Assembly (NCBI GenBank): GCA_002284615.2
Contig: MU070856.1
Location: 14,005-24,463, forward strand
Source: Dunaliella salina
Taxonomy: Eukaryota; Chlorophyta; Chlorophyceae; Chlamydomonadales; Dunaliellaceae
DNA length: 10,459 nt
Reading direction: 5' to 3'
A program made the position numbers and the translations under genes. The notes below the pieces were generated by a model, which was not told the origin of the DNA, searched no databases, and worked only from the letters and a program-made list of their open reading frames with translations. Of this stretch, positions 1 through 6,869 are shown piece by piece (within the stretch, counting starts at the first letter, position 1; every line of letters starts with the position of its first letter).

Positions 1-54
<54 letters not shown>

Positions 55-72
55 GCTTGCGCGCGCACACAC
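1..72. repeat. Compound (AC)n / (GC)n microsatellite at the left edge
   Basis: Twenty AC units (1-40) pass directly into GC units (41-56), then TTGCGCGCGC and a short ACACAC. The alternating purine-pyrimidine GC part is a classic Z-DNA-prone sequence. The tract begins at the first base of the window, so its true length is unknown. Confidence 0.97.
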
Positions 73-208
73 CATGTATTTACTGCAAGCAGATGGGGGC
101 GCTTTGCTTTGGAGTGTAGGCAAGCTCATTTGCTGATCATCTGTCGCAAAGGGATAAAGCGTTGCTAACAGAGTTGCGCGCCTCTGATTGTTGCGTTCTT
201 GCTTGCAG

Positions 209-399
209 AGTTGAGCTATGCGAAAAGAAAGAAAAAGATGCTGTACGTTGTCCCCATGGCAGAAGAATGGGAGGACCCAACCACAGATGTCCTTCTTGGG
301 ATGATCCAGAAAGGAGGCGAGTGGGTGACTGATCGAAGTGTTGCCCCTAACAGGATTGTCAACGACATTGTGGGCATCTTCAAAAAGGCAGCAGCGTGA
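209..399 (+). CDS. Terminal coding exon of an unidentified gene; weak resemblance to the C-terminal part of a TIR-like domain
   Basis: A pyrimidine-rich acceptor ending TTGCAG (203-208) opens a 63-codon exon that stops at TGA 397-399. The exon begins with the last two bases of a codon. The peptide starts with a basic stretch (SYAKRKKK), continues with a hydrophobic strand and acidic turn (MLYVVPMAEEWEDPTTDV), then a GGEWV segment, and ends in an amphipathic helix (NRIVNDIVGIFKK). The order Glu-x-x-Tyr-Ala, basic residues, hydrophobic strand, Trp-rich loop and final helix recalls the last third of TIR domains, but no diagnostic residue proves it. The earlier exons lie left of the window. Clean splicing, protein-like composition, a stop codon and a nearby AATAAA support a real 3'-terminal exon. 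The exon call is fairly secure; the TIR guess is weak. Confidence 0.6.
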
Positions 400-565
400 A
401 AGAAAGCAAAGCAAACCTGCAGCTCATTTGAAAGACAAATTTCTCAAGCTTCTCAGCCACCAAGTATTGGTCAAAAACAATTTGTTGGTGGCTCTGCACA
501 TCACTTTAAAGAAATCCTTTGCCTTCTGAAGCACTGGGAGAAAATAAAGGTAGGTGGAATTTAGC
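400..565 (+). promoter_or_regulatory. 3' UTR with canonical poly(A) signal
   Basis: After the TGA at 397-399 there is about 145 nt of ordinary sequence, then AATAAA at 543-548 in an A-rich context, followed by GT-rich sequence (GGTAGGTGG) of the kind found downstream of cleavage sites. Cleavage would fall around 560-570. A single AATAAA can occur by chance, but its position fits the upstream exon. Confidence 0.5.
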
Positions 566-1398
566 ATGACCTTGGCTTCTTGGATTTAGGGCAAATAATA
601 ATCTGCACAAGCGGACAAGGTGGACACGAATGAGTCCCTCTACTTTTGCAATCCGAGGTGTTGCAGCCAATGTTTTTTTTGGGGGCTGCCTTTTATCCTA
701 TTGGAGCTGCAGTGTTAGCTCCTGCAAAAGGCTCTGAGCTCAAAACAATGCGTCTGCAGCCTTGAGTGTACGAGAGCTGTTTGGAAGGTGTGGTGCTCCC
801 CTCTGGTATTTAGTTGGAATGGAGGGCATCACTAGTGATGTTGTGCTCTTCATTTCTGCATGCTGCATGTGAGAGTGACTTGCCTACTTGGAGACAATTT
901 GAACCACCTGGCCTTGGCAGTGTGCGGATTCACACTACGTGGACTGCAGATTAGAAAATAAGGCCCCAAGAGTTTTTGTTTTGACTTTCCTTTGAAACCC
1001 TTCTGATGTGCTGATTTCATGCTTGAAATTCCGTGACAAGTGACTCCTTTGGAGCCAAGACCTCAGGTGTTAATGAGCTGATGCATCTATTCGGGCGCTT
1101 CCTGAACTCTGGATGAGTGCAAATTTTGATGGCCTTAGCGCGTTTGACTGCATGCCTCTGCTGTGATCCGGGCATTCCAACAAATCAACGTTCATGCACT
1201 CTCTGTCCGAGGATCAAAAAGCACGCTATACAGAGGCTGGGCTCTAAGAGGGACGTACCACTGAAGTGAAGCACAGCCACACAATTGATAGCTTACATAC
1301 CAGAAACCTGTGGGGTATGCACCATGCGAGGGAATCGATACGCGCTAGCCTAGTTGGAGTTGACCAAGCTGATTACAACCCATGCGCAATCAAATCCC
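566..1398. other. Intergenic stretch without recognisable genes
   Basis: I see no convincing exon, RNA gene or repeat array on either strand. The only local structure is a perfect 14-bp palindrome, CATCACTAGTGATG, at 827-840. Being between a polyadenylation signal and a possible promoter, this is probably the spacer between two same-strand genes. Confidence 0.4.
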
Positions 1399-1406
1399 TA
1401 TAAAAG
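1399..1406 (+). promoter_or_regulatory. TATA-box-like element TATAAAAG
   Basis: TATAAAAG lies in the spacer after the upstream gene's poly(A) signal and about 380 nt before a possible first coding exon. Its position is reasonable for the promoter of the M16-like gene, but such octamers are common by chance and no initiator or other core element is identifiable. Confidence 0.2.
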
Positions 1407-1439
1407 GTTAGCTTGGCTAAGGTGAAGAAAATGTCCTCG

Positions 1440-1780
1440 CTTGTTGCAACCGAGCTCTACTATCATGCTGTCAACATCAGAAAAGAAGGAGAGGGGCAGC
1501 TATGCAGAGGTTAACTCAAGCATTATTCAAGGGAAGGAGAAAAGAGTGAGAATAACCAAAAGGAGAAGAAGAGAAGAGCGAAGGCCATGTGCTCTCAAGG
1601 GAAGGGCCCCTGATTAGCAAGCTAGCAAAAGCCTCACCGAAATGCTTTCAAAATCTGCGCTAGAAACAGCTTTCCTAGTTGAGCCAGAGCTATTGAGGAT
1701 CTGGAGGCCATGCTCCTGGACGCTCAGACTCTCCTAGGTCTCTCTCTCTCTCCCCCTCACTTCTACCGCCGCGCGCCCAG
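1440..1780. other. Purine-rich stretch followed by a CT-rich tract
   Basis: 1478-1610 is strongly purine-rich (many GAAGGAGA-type runs). Then (CT)7 at about 1738-1752 leads into CCCCCTCACTTCTACC and ends in CCCAG at 1780. The last part reads as a long polypyrimidine tract with a splice acceptor. The rest contains no exon I can support. Confidence 0.35.
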
Positions 1781-1830
1781 CAGAAGCCCCCCAAGATGGC
1801 CCTGGAAATGAAGAGGCAACCTCATCAACG
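1781..1830 (+). CDS. Possible small exon carrying a start codon
   Basis: A long CT-rich tract ends in CCCAG at 1780, and a donor, GTATGT, stands at 1831. The 50-nt exon between them contains AAGATGG, a start codon (1796-1798) in strong Kozak context (A at -3, G at +4), reading MALEMKRQPHQ before the donor. It would leave two bases of a codon, which does not join directly to the next M16 exon candidate (about 2536), so another exon would be needed. It could be a 5' exon of the M16-like gene, part of an untranslated transcript, or chance. Confidence 0.22.
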
Positions 1831-2209
1831 GTATGTGCACTTGATCCAAATTAAGTACTGTGAAGACTCAAGGCCTGACATTACTTGGATGCGGCGCATC
1901 CATGGTATGATGCAAGCATTTGCTACGCGCTACTAAAGCATATGATACATGCCCTACCCATTTGCAGTGCCCTACTGCTCATTGTTTTCTGTCATCCCTC
2001 TTTCATTTGATTGCTTTTGCCGAGGCCATGGCCTCTCCTCTTCTGTCCCTTTTGTTGTTATTTTGAGGCTGGTCGTGCGCAGCACTGCCTCACTGCAACC
2101 CATCTGATGCCTGCTTTCCCCCACACCCCCACTTGCATTTTCTGCTGTGATTCATATGCTACCCCTTCCTGCTCATTCTAAAAATTGTTAAATTAATTTC
2201 TTCGTGATA
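1831..2209. other. No recognisable gene
   Basis: Pyrimidine-rich sequence with no supported exon. If the 1781-1830 exon is real this is intron. I checked 400-2644 for Glu-His codon pairs preceded by a His codon three positions earlier (the HxxEH motif expected for an active M16 N-domain) and found none on the + strand. Confidence 0.35.
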
Positions 2210-2420
2210 TTTCTGCTGCTGTCCTTTGCTTACTTTTTTATTTGTTTCCGCTCAGCTGCCCTTGACGGCGGATATAGCGTGTAACCTTACCTTACCTTAT
2301 TTGTTTCATCTGCTGCCCCCCCTTGCTTACTATTTTTTTGTTATTCATTCATTTGCTGCCCTCCCACGCTTTCTTTTCCGCTCATCTGCTGCCCTGGCTT
2401 GCTCTTCCTTTTGCTTACAG
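2210..2420 (+). repeat. Degenerate pyrimidine-rich tandem repeat ending in an acceptor-like site
   Basis: Variants of 'CATCTGCTGCCC..CTTGCTTAC' and 'TTTGTTTCCGCTCA' recur about five times between 2210 and 2420 at irregular spacing of roughly 40-60 bp. A short CTTAC repeat (about 2284-2299) is included. The last copy ends in CTTTTGCTTACAG, a strong splice-acceptor look-alike. The long open frames here come from T/C-rich composition and are not proteins. Confidence 0.55.
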
Positions 2421-2535
2421 CGATGTATCTCCTCTCTGTTGCTCCTTTGCCATAAGATGCTTCAGCCAGCCTGCAAACAGTCTGGCGAGCAACAGCCCTG
2501 CAACCATCTTGCATCTTGTACCTTACAACCATTAG

Positions 2536-2736
2536 CCTTGCAAACAATCAAGGAGCAGCCCTGCTGACAAAACACTCATCTATGTGGAGTCCAACTGCTT
2601 TGGCTGTGTTGGGCTCCCTCCCGTTTAACGCGGGCTGTATGCAGAAAAAAAATTTGATTGTCGAGGAAGGACAGATGTGTTTGGATGATGCACCCTTTGG
2701 CATGAAAGAGGTTGAGAACATGTGTGTTGAGGGGAA
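2536..2736 (+). CDS. M16 peptidase-like gene, exon covering the region after the zinc motif (start uncertain)
   Basis: The frame open through this region reads ALAVLGSLPFNAGCMQ, then NLIVEEGQMCLDDAPFGM. Active M16 N-domains have a helix ending in a 'P-F...E-K' turn followed by a '(V/I)V-E-E-R-x-M-R-x-D' stretch, where the third zinc-ligand Glu sits; this resembles it. Arg is common at the two positions that here are Gly and Cys. A donor, GTGAGG, follows at 2737, leaving two bases of a codon; without splicing the frame stops at TGA 2738-2740. The acceptor is uncertain: ATTAG at 2535 is one option, GCAG at 2644 a shorter one. Next-exon linkage is unresolved. Assignment is moderate to weak alone and strengthened by the clear downstream M16 exons. 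Confidence 0.4.
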
Positions 2737-3138
2737 GTGAGGATGGGTGCATAGCTCTTCGGTCTGCCATGTAGTAAAATTTAATGCTCTTCTTCAATAT
2801 AGTGCAGGAACAAGCAGGCCCTGGATAGTTGGCTGTTGATACTTATCCATTGACAGATAGAACACTTGACAACTCATTGGTATTTTTGGTCGGATACAAA
2901 TTTGATGGGGATCACAACATCAGCAGGTCTACACTTTTTCCTGCACATAGTCATGCTCAATCACAGATCTTGCTCTTTTACTGCCCTGGAAGCAGGCAAT
3001 GCATGTGATGGTTTAACGTCCAGAGTCAGCAAAAGCTATCTTACAATTGACAGGTTCACTCAAGCTGTTGGCTTGGGTTGCAAGTGTACTGGCTCTGCTT
3101 GATCCATGCTGCTGCTTGACTGTTATTGGTCTGAGCAG
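2737..3138. other. Presumed intron of the M16-like gene; one exon probably missed here
   Basis: About 40 residues expected in M16 proteins between the exons at about 2536-2736 and 3139-3195 (a 'HPY...G' loop) are not found. A short open segment after TTGACAG (3053) has no matching donor in phase. No repeats are visible. Confidence 0.3.
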
Positions 3139-3195
3139 CTGCAGAGCGCTGGCTTGGCTGCAGCACACAGAGAATTCTTAGGGCAGACACAGCGG
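3139..3195 (+). CDS. M16 peptidase-like gene, short exon before the central strand
   Basis: Nineteen codons lie between an acceptor (TCTGAGCAG, ending 3138) and a donor (GTATGG at 3196), in phase 0 at both ends. The reading contains AGLAAAHREFLGQTQR. This matches the usual M16 pattern just before the central beta strand, a helix of type 'D-L-x-x-x-H-R-x-F-(Y/L)'. The following exon (3798) also begins in phase 0, so the joint is consistent. An alternative acceptor CTGCAG six bases downstream would drop two residues. The exon is too short for certainty. Confidence 0.4.
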
Positions 3196-3330
3196 GTATG
3201 GGCCAGATTCACAAGGTCAGCGGTACAACAGAGACAGGGCACCCCCGGCACAAGGCCAGGAATAACAGAATCGGAGCCAAGCCTCAGTGGAAGGTGGTTC
3301 AGAAGGTTTAATAAGAGAGAGAACCCAATT

Positions 3331-3344
3331 AAAAAAAAAAAAAA
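3331..3344 (+). repeat. A14 homopolymer
   Basis: Fourteen A residues after GAACCCAATT. It could be the tail of an old retroposed element, but no flanking duplication or recognisable SINE head is seen. Confidence 0.5.
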
Positions 3345-3579
3345 CACTCAAATACATGTCAGCTCACACACCCATTTGTACCATGATTGAACAGTGCCAC
3401 ATATTTTATGGGACAAAATGTTTTTGTCCCTTCGCATCTGTAGTAGAGTTTTTAAAAGCATGCTGTGAAGCTGGAAATCTGGCGTCTTTAGAGCATTCCA
3501 CAGTCAGTATTAGGATCCTGGCTTTGAGTGTTTGGACCCATTTTATAGCAATCTTTTAGAGGGGTCATGCTGCTGTGCA

Positions 3580-3700
3580 CTTTTCCCAGTCTGACAGATC
3601 TGCCCAGTGGAGCCCGGCTTTGCCTGCTTTCCCTGGTCTGACAGATTTTCCCACTTTCCCCGGTCTGACAGATTTTCCCACTTTTCCTGGTCTGGCGGTT
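3580..3700 (+). repeat. 27-bp tandem repeat built like splice acceptors
   Basis: Units of 'GGTCTGACAG' plus 'ATTTTCCCACTTTCCCC' recur with CTGACAG at 3591, 3638 and 3665, and a degenerate CTGGCGG at 3692. The last intervals are exactly 27 bp. Each unit is a pyrimidine tract followed by CAG, i.e. a splice-acceptor mimic, lying 100-210 bp upstream of the acceptor used for the 3798 exon. Confidence 0.8.
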
Positions 3701-3797
3701 TTGCACAAATTTGCCCAATTGGGCGTTTATCACCACAGCGAATTGGGCCATGCATGTATCTCTTGATTACCGGCTTTCTTCTGACCATGCTGTGCAG

Positions 3798-3878
3798 GTT
3801 GCTGAGCTGGCTAGAGCAAAAAGCATGGACCCAGTAGTCTGCACTGTGGGCATTGTGGGTGGTGTCACTCCAGGTCAT
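3798..3878 (+). CDS. M16 peptidase-like gene, exon with the central strand of the N-domain
   Basis: An acceptor CTGTGCAG (ending 3797) and a strong donor GTGAGT (3879) enclose 81 nt, 27 codons, phase 0 at both ends. The exon starts VAELARAKSMDP and ends CTVGIVGGVTPGH. The second half matches the M16 hallmark 'l-v-V-G-D-V-x-P-x-x-V', with Gly in place of the usual Asp. It joins in phase to the 5508 exon, which continues with VWKLAKKYW as the family pattern predicts. The last 15 bases of the exon plus the donor form the first unit of the tandem array that follows. Resemblance is good but the exon is short. Confidence 0.6.
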
Positions 3879-4070
3879 GTGAGTGCACAATTTTGTTGGT
3901 CAGACCATGTTGTACTAAAATCTCTCCAAATCAAGTTAGTACATGTAATGTCATTCAAGCCATGTCAAACGAAACAAAAATCACTCCATGTCAAGTGAGT
4001 GCAGGATATGCTGCCAATCGGGGCATCTTGTGCTAGAACCACTCCAGATCACATGAGTGCAGAACAGGCC
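3864..4070 (+). repeat. 56-60 bp tandem array whose first unit contains the exon end and its donor
   Basis: A core like 'ACTCCAGATCAAGTGAGTGCAG' starts at 3867 (overlapping the exon), 3923, 3983 and 4041, so periods are 56, 60 and 58 bp. Linkers also match ('TTGGTCAGACCATG', 'ACTAAAATC'). At the place of the true donor GTGAGT the copies have GTTAGT, GTGAGT and ATGAGT. The array resumes at about 4894 after an insertion. Confidence 0.75.
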
Positions 4071-4380
4071 TTTTTCCTCGTTTTTGCGGAACCAAGATTT
4101 TAATACTGTGAGGGAAATCCTTCTCTCGCACGCATTGCGCGGATCAGTCAATCAAGCAAGACAGTTTCAACATCCTTGCGCGCGCAACAAGGTGCATCTC
4201 TACTCGCTCAAGTTTTGAAATGTTCCAAAAGGGTTAGGTCATTCATGATTTGCAGGTTTCAGAAACGCCTCAAATCGCCCAAAACTCATGAGCTGCAATC
4301 TGCTGTTTGGAGTCCCCATTAGGACTTGTTGGCGGAAATCTTGGCAGGCCCTACTCTTCAGGGGACCCATGGGTTATAAC
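4071..4380. other. Unassigned sequence between the array and the foldback element
   Basis: No gene. It contains TTGCGCGCGCAA (about 4178-4189), a short palindrome. The stretch interrupts the 56-60 bp array, so it probably belongs to the inserted DNA, but its left boundary is not marked by a clear duplication. Confidence 0.35.
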
Positions 4381-4761
4381 GTAGTGGAACGTGACCATGA
4401 CACACCCCCAAAATTTTTGAATTAGATTTCTCCATTGCGCAACAGTACGCACCCTGATCAGAAATTCTTTTCCTGCACCTTAACAGACCTTTAGGCACCC
4501 CCCTGAAAAACCCTGTCTTGCATCACACACCCCTTCAAAAAAGATACTGCAGTGGAACTTGGTCATTATGCATTATTTATCTTTTTTCAAGGATTTCGTA
4601 ATGCGGAATGGGGTGTTTCAGGGGGATGCGTAAAGGTGCGTAAAGGTGCGCAAAGGTGCGTAAAGGTGCAAGAAAAATTTCTGAGCAGGGTGCGTACTGA
4701 TGCATAATGGAAACATTCAATTCAAAAAAATTGGGGGTGCGTCGTGGTCACGTTCCACTAC
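4381..4761. mobile_element. Foldback (MITE-like) DNA element with long terminal inverted repeats
   Basis: The left arm (about 4381-4515) is the imperfect reverse complement of the right arm (about 4611-4761). The outer 17 bases GTAGTGGAACGTGACCA are identical at both ends, and similarity continues through CAGTACGCACCCTG and CCCCCTGAAA. TA dinucleotides at 4377-4378 and 4764-4765 flank the arms at equal distance, compatible with a TA target duplication as in Tc1/mariner-type elements. The element has no coding capacity. The spacer holds a third, direct copy of the end motif (GCAGTGGAACTTGGTC, 4549-4564), hinting at nesting. The right arm has expanded a TGCGTAAAGG unit four times. It lies within the intron between the 3798 and 5508 exons. 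Confidence 0.85.
4627..4670 (+). repeat. Four tandem 10-bp units (TGCGTAAAGG) inside the right arm
   Basis: Four copies, one with C for T (TGCGCAAAGG). The left arm has only about one to two degenerate counterparts, so the expansion arose after the element formed and makes the arms unequal. Confidence 0.85.
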
Positions 4762-4810
4762 AGTAAATAATGCGTGCGAACAAGCGTTCTCTACGGTATA
4801 TTCATTCACT

Positions 4811-4890
4811 AAACGGGTGAACTAGTGGTCAATGCTTATCCGAATGCGCCAATTGAATCTCTTGTACCCCAGTTCGATTCCTGGTTCCCA
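4811..4890 (+). other. tRNA-like sequence with A- and B-box look-alikes (probable SINE head or dead tRNA)
   Basis: TGAACTAGTGGTCAA (4818-4832) resembles an RNA polymerase III A box, and AGTTCGATTCC (4871-4881) differs by one base from the B-box consensus GGTTCGANTCC. The spacing of about 40 bp is right. However, the seven bases before the A box (AAACGGG) do not pair with those after the T arm, and the T stem has a mismatch. This argues against a working tRNA and for a tRNA-derived SINE or pseudogene. Confidence 0.45.
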
Positions 4891-4893
4891 AGT

Positions 4894-5010
4894 TACACTA
4901 AAATCTCTCCAGATCAAGTGAATGCAGAACACTGTTGATGCCACTTGTTGATGTCACACAAGGTAAACTGAGTGCAGAAAACTGTTAGCCAGGCCATGTC
5001 AGACCAGGAA
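4894..5010 (+). repeat. Continuation of the 56-60 bp array after the insertion
   Basis: ACACTAAAATCTCTCCAGAT closely repeats the segment at about 3914, followed by AAGTGAATGCAGAAC. A weaker unit follows (GTCACACAAGG...GAGTGCAGAA, from about 4953), then GCCATGTCAGACCAG, matching the array's linker. This shows that the DNA between 4071 and 4893 was inserted into a pre-existing array. Confidence 0.65.
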
Positions 5011-5109
5011 GAATAAGGCGTGCAGTTTTTTCTGGGTGGTTGATGTAGGCATAAGTGGCTCTTACCATTCTTGGAGGTAGTGAGAGTGAATCGCAAGGGA
5101 ACAAAAGTG

Positions 5110-5143
5110 TGGGTGGGTGGGTGGGTGGGTGGGGCGGGCGGGG
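5110..5143 (+). repeat. (GGGT)n G-rich tract, potential G-quadruplex
   Basis: Six closely spaced GGGT units followed by GGGGCGGGCGGGG give many G-runs of three or more with one-base loops, an ideal G-quadruplex pattern on the + strand. It is on the sense strand of the presumed intron. Confidence 0.85.
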
Positions 5144-5179
5144 TGTAACAACTTGTGCGCAAGGAGATGGGTCAGACGG

Positions 5180-5240
5180 CTTTGTGGGACACTCATAAAG
5201 CTTTGTGGGACACTCATAATGTTGAGACAGTCTCAACATT
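5180..5240 (+). repeat. 21-bp tandem duplication followed by a 23-bp near-perfect palindrome
   Basis: CTTTGTGGGACACTCATAA occurs at 5180 and again at 5201. Directly after it, AATGTTGAGAC and GTCTCAACATT (5218-5240) are perfect inverted repeats separated by one base. Such a tight hairpin can extrude or block polymerases. Confidence 0.85.
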
Positions 5241-5409
5241 TCTTCACATGCCTTGCATCACTGTTCCATGCACCTTGCACCGTGCACTATGCACCATGTG
5301 GAGATCCTGGGTAGCTAGCGCAACCTACTACCAAAACACAATCGTGCAAAGCCCAAGCAGCTCAAAGGCAAATATAAAAGCACAGTGCGCACACCTACAG
5401 TGTCCGCTG

Positions 5410-5481
5410 TTCAAAAGCTTGCCAGCATTCAGCTTCAAAAGCTTGCCGGCATTCAGTTTCAAAAGCTTGCCAGCGTGCCAG
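5410..5481 (+). repeat. Three tandem 24-bp units just upstream of an exon
   Basis: TTCAAAAGCTTGCCAGCATT plus CAGC repeats at 5410, 5434 and 5458 (the third copy diverges near its end). Units contain a HindIII site and end in an ATTCAG or CCAG acceptor-like trinucleotide. The array ends about 25 bp before the acceptor of the 5508 exon. In one frame it would repeat FKSLPAFS, but no evidence makes it coding. Confidence 0.9.
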
Positions 5482-5507
5482 TATTCACCATGCCATCACT
5501 GTGACAG

Positions 5508-5673
5508 GTCTGGAAGCTCGCCAAGAAGTATTGGGCAGGGTGGAAGGAGCCCTATGCCAACACAGCGGCCTCCTCTCCATCCTTGCAAGCGCCTCAGTCC
5601 CTTATGGTCTCAGCCACAGCAGCAGCAGCAGCAGCAGATGTACGGGGAGAGCTGGTTCTTCAACTCTCCTTCA
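5508..5673 (+). CDS. M16 peptidase-like gene, exon beginning VWKLAKKYW; 3' end uncertain
   Basis: The acceptor CACTGTGACAG ends at 5507 and the exon joins in phase 0 to the 3798 exon. It reads VWKLAKKYWAGWKEPY, a close match to the M16 segment after the central strand ('v-x-x-L-A-x-K-Y-F-G-x-W-K-x-x-Y'), then a Ser/Pro/Gln linker and polyAla from a CAG tract (5617-5638). Candidate donors are GTACGG at 5640 and GTACGA at 5674; the latter is used here. The same frame stops at a TGA about 50 nt further. Another frame, open to 5913, reads polyGln then SPSVRATPLM, also acceptable for the next M16 strand, so a frameshift at the CAG tract is possible. The roughly 25-40 residues expected before the 6607 exon were not found. 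Confidence 0.5.
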
Positions 5674-6274
5674 GTACGAGCCACCCCTCTAATGCCTGCA
5701 TCGCCACCCACCCCAACTGAGGTGCTACCCGGCAGTTTTGCTGAGAGCACCATCCCCGGGAGCTGTTTGCGACAAGCAGCGCAAACAGGATTAAAGCAAG
5801 GATCGGCAGCACTTTACAAAGTGCAGAAGGGCTGCCCCGTCCTGCAGGTACGGAACTCCAGGAGTCGCCATCAGACGCGTTTTCTAAGCCACATCAAAAT
5901 AACATGGGAATAGACTCCCAGAGACAAAATGGGTCTCGAGCTGGCCAAACCTCTTGCTTGTAGTTTGGAATTCGCCATACTCCTGTCTGTTCGTTTTATC
6001 AAATGGACCCTCTGAGTCTCTGCAACTTTCGTGCTTGCCGAGGCTTCCCATGGCGGGTGCCCAACCTTCAAGCAACATGAAGCTTTGCTTTGTGCCTACT
6101 TTAGGTAAAGTGTGAGCAAGCAGAGGAAAGAACGTTCAGAGCAACCTCTATATGCAAGGAGGGCTTTCTGATTTCGTTCGAGGGGTCAAGGGCTTCTGCT
6201 GGCAGCGCTGGAATTCCACTCAAAATTTTCTGTTTAAATGGAATGGGAGCACTCTTTCAAGAAAGCTCCATGAA
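5674..6274. other. Presumed intron with no resolved exon
   Basis: The start of the stretch is open in one frame to 5913 with a good donor (CTGCAG|GTACGG at 5848), so some of it may be exonic. Beyond that I see no supported feature. A short M16 exon ought to lie somewhere between here and 6606. Confidence 0.3.
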
Positions 6275-6307
6275 CCCCCCCCCCCCCCCCCCCCCCACAC
6301 ACACACA
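6275..6307 (+). repeat. C22 homopolymer followed by (CA)6
   Basis: Twenty-two consecutive C residues (6275-6296) run into a short CA repeat. Such poly-C is error-prone in sequencing, so the exact length is unreliable. Confidence 0.95.
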
Positions 6308-6606
6308 GGCAATTTGTATTGCAAATTTAAGCTTGAATTCGATATTCCCACAATCTTGGTGTATGCAAATCATCCTGTTTTACCAGCTTGTTTTTGCTGT
6401 TTTACATTTGCTGCAGTGCTTGTGATACAATGCCATTGCAGGTTTTTAAAATGCAGATGTTTGAACGCTTGCAAAGAGAGAAGCACTCTTGTTTGCCTTG
6501 CCAGCCTACAGCCTTGGAAGCAACTTAGCAACTGTAAATAAGGGACGCTATGCTGAAGTCAAAGCTACATTTAATCACCTGCAGCGTTCCTTACTCCTGT
6601 ATGCAG

Positions 6607-6689
6607 GTAGCTTGTGAGCTGCTGTCTGGCTCACGCACCTCCAGACTTGCCACCCAGCTAGTGCTGCCCCAGCGCTTAGTGTCTGCCAG
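6607..6689 (+). CDS. M16 peptidase-like gene, exon with the GRTSRL-type motif of the C-terminal domain
   Basis: Acceptor CTGTATGCAG (ending 6606) and donor GTAGGG (6690) enclose 83 nt, starting in phase 0 and leaving two bases (AG). The peptide VACELLSGSRTSRLATQLV followed by LPQRLVSA matches the C-terminal M16 domain pattern 'l-L-s-x-G-R-T/S-S-R-L-y-x-x-L-V', in which the domain's helix packs against the catalytic half. Ser replaces the common Gly before Arg, and Ala the common Tyr. The two left-over bases join a C at 7813 to give Ser, so the splice to the next exon is exactly in phase. This is one of the surest exons in the window. Confidence 0.75.
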
Positions 6690-6768
6690 GTAGGGCTTCA
6701 CTTCTCTCGCAGTTCTTTGCGTGCAGTATGGTTTTCATTGTTTCATTTGCTTCAGAATTATTTTGATA

Positions 6769-6769
<1 letters not shown>

Positions 6770-6864
<95 letters not shown>

Positions 6865-6869
6865 TCACA
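6770..6869 (+). repeat. (CA)42 microsatellite
   Basis: An uninterrupted CA run covers 6770-6853, then TATACACACACTCACA. It sits in the intron between the 6607 and 7813 exons. The polyHis-Thr open frames across it are artefacts. Confidence 0.98.

Noticed and set aside
2226..2567. 113-residue + strand frame
   Set aside because: Leu/Phe/Ser-rich because it crosses a T/C-rich degenerate repeat; no family resemblance.
3106..3390. 94-residue + strand frame as a whole gene
   Set aside because: Only the 3139-3195 part has splice signals in phase and family resemblance; the rest ends in the A14 tract.
4811..4890. Functional tRNA gene
   Set aside because: No acceptor-stem pairing and a mismatch in the T stem despite A- and B-box-like motifs.
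5373..5380. TATAAAAG as a second promoter
   Set aside because: It lies in the intron between two in-phase M16 exons, and no start codon with a sensible frame follows.
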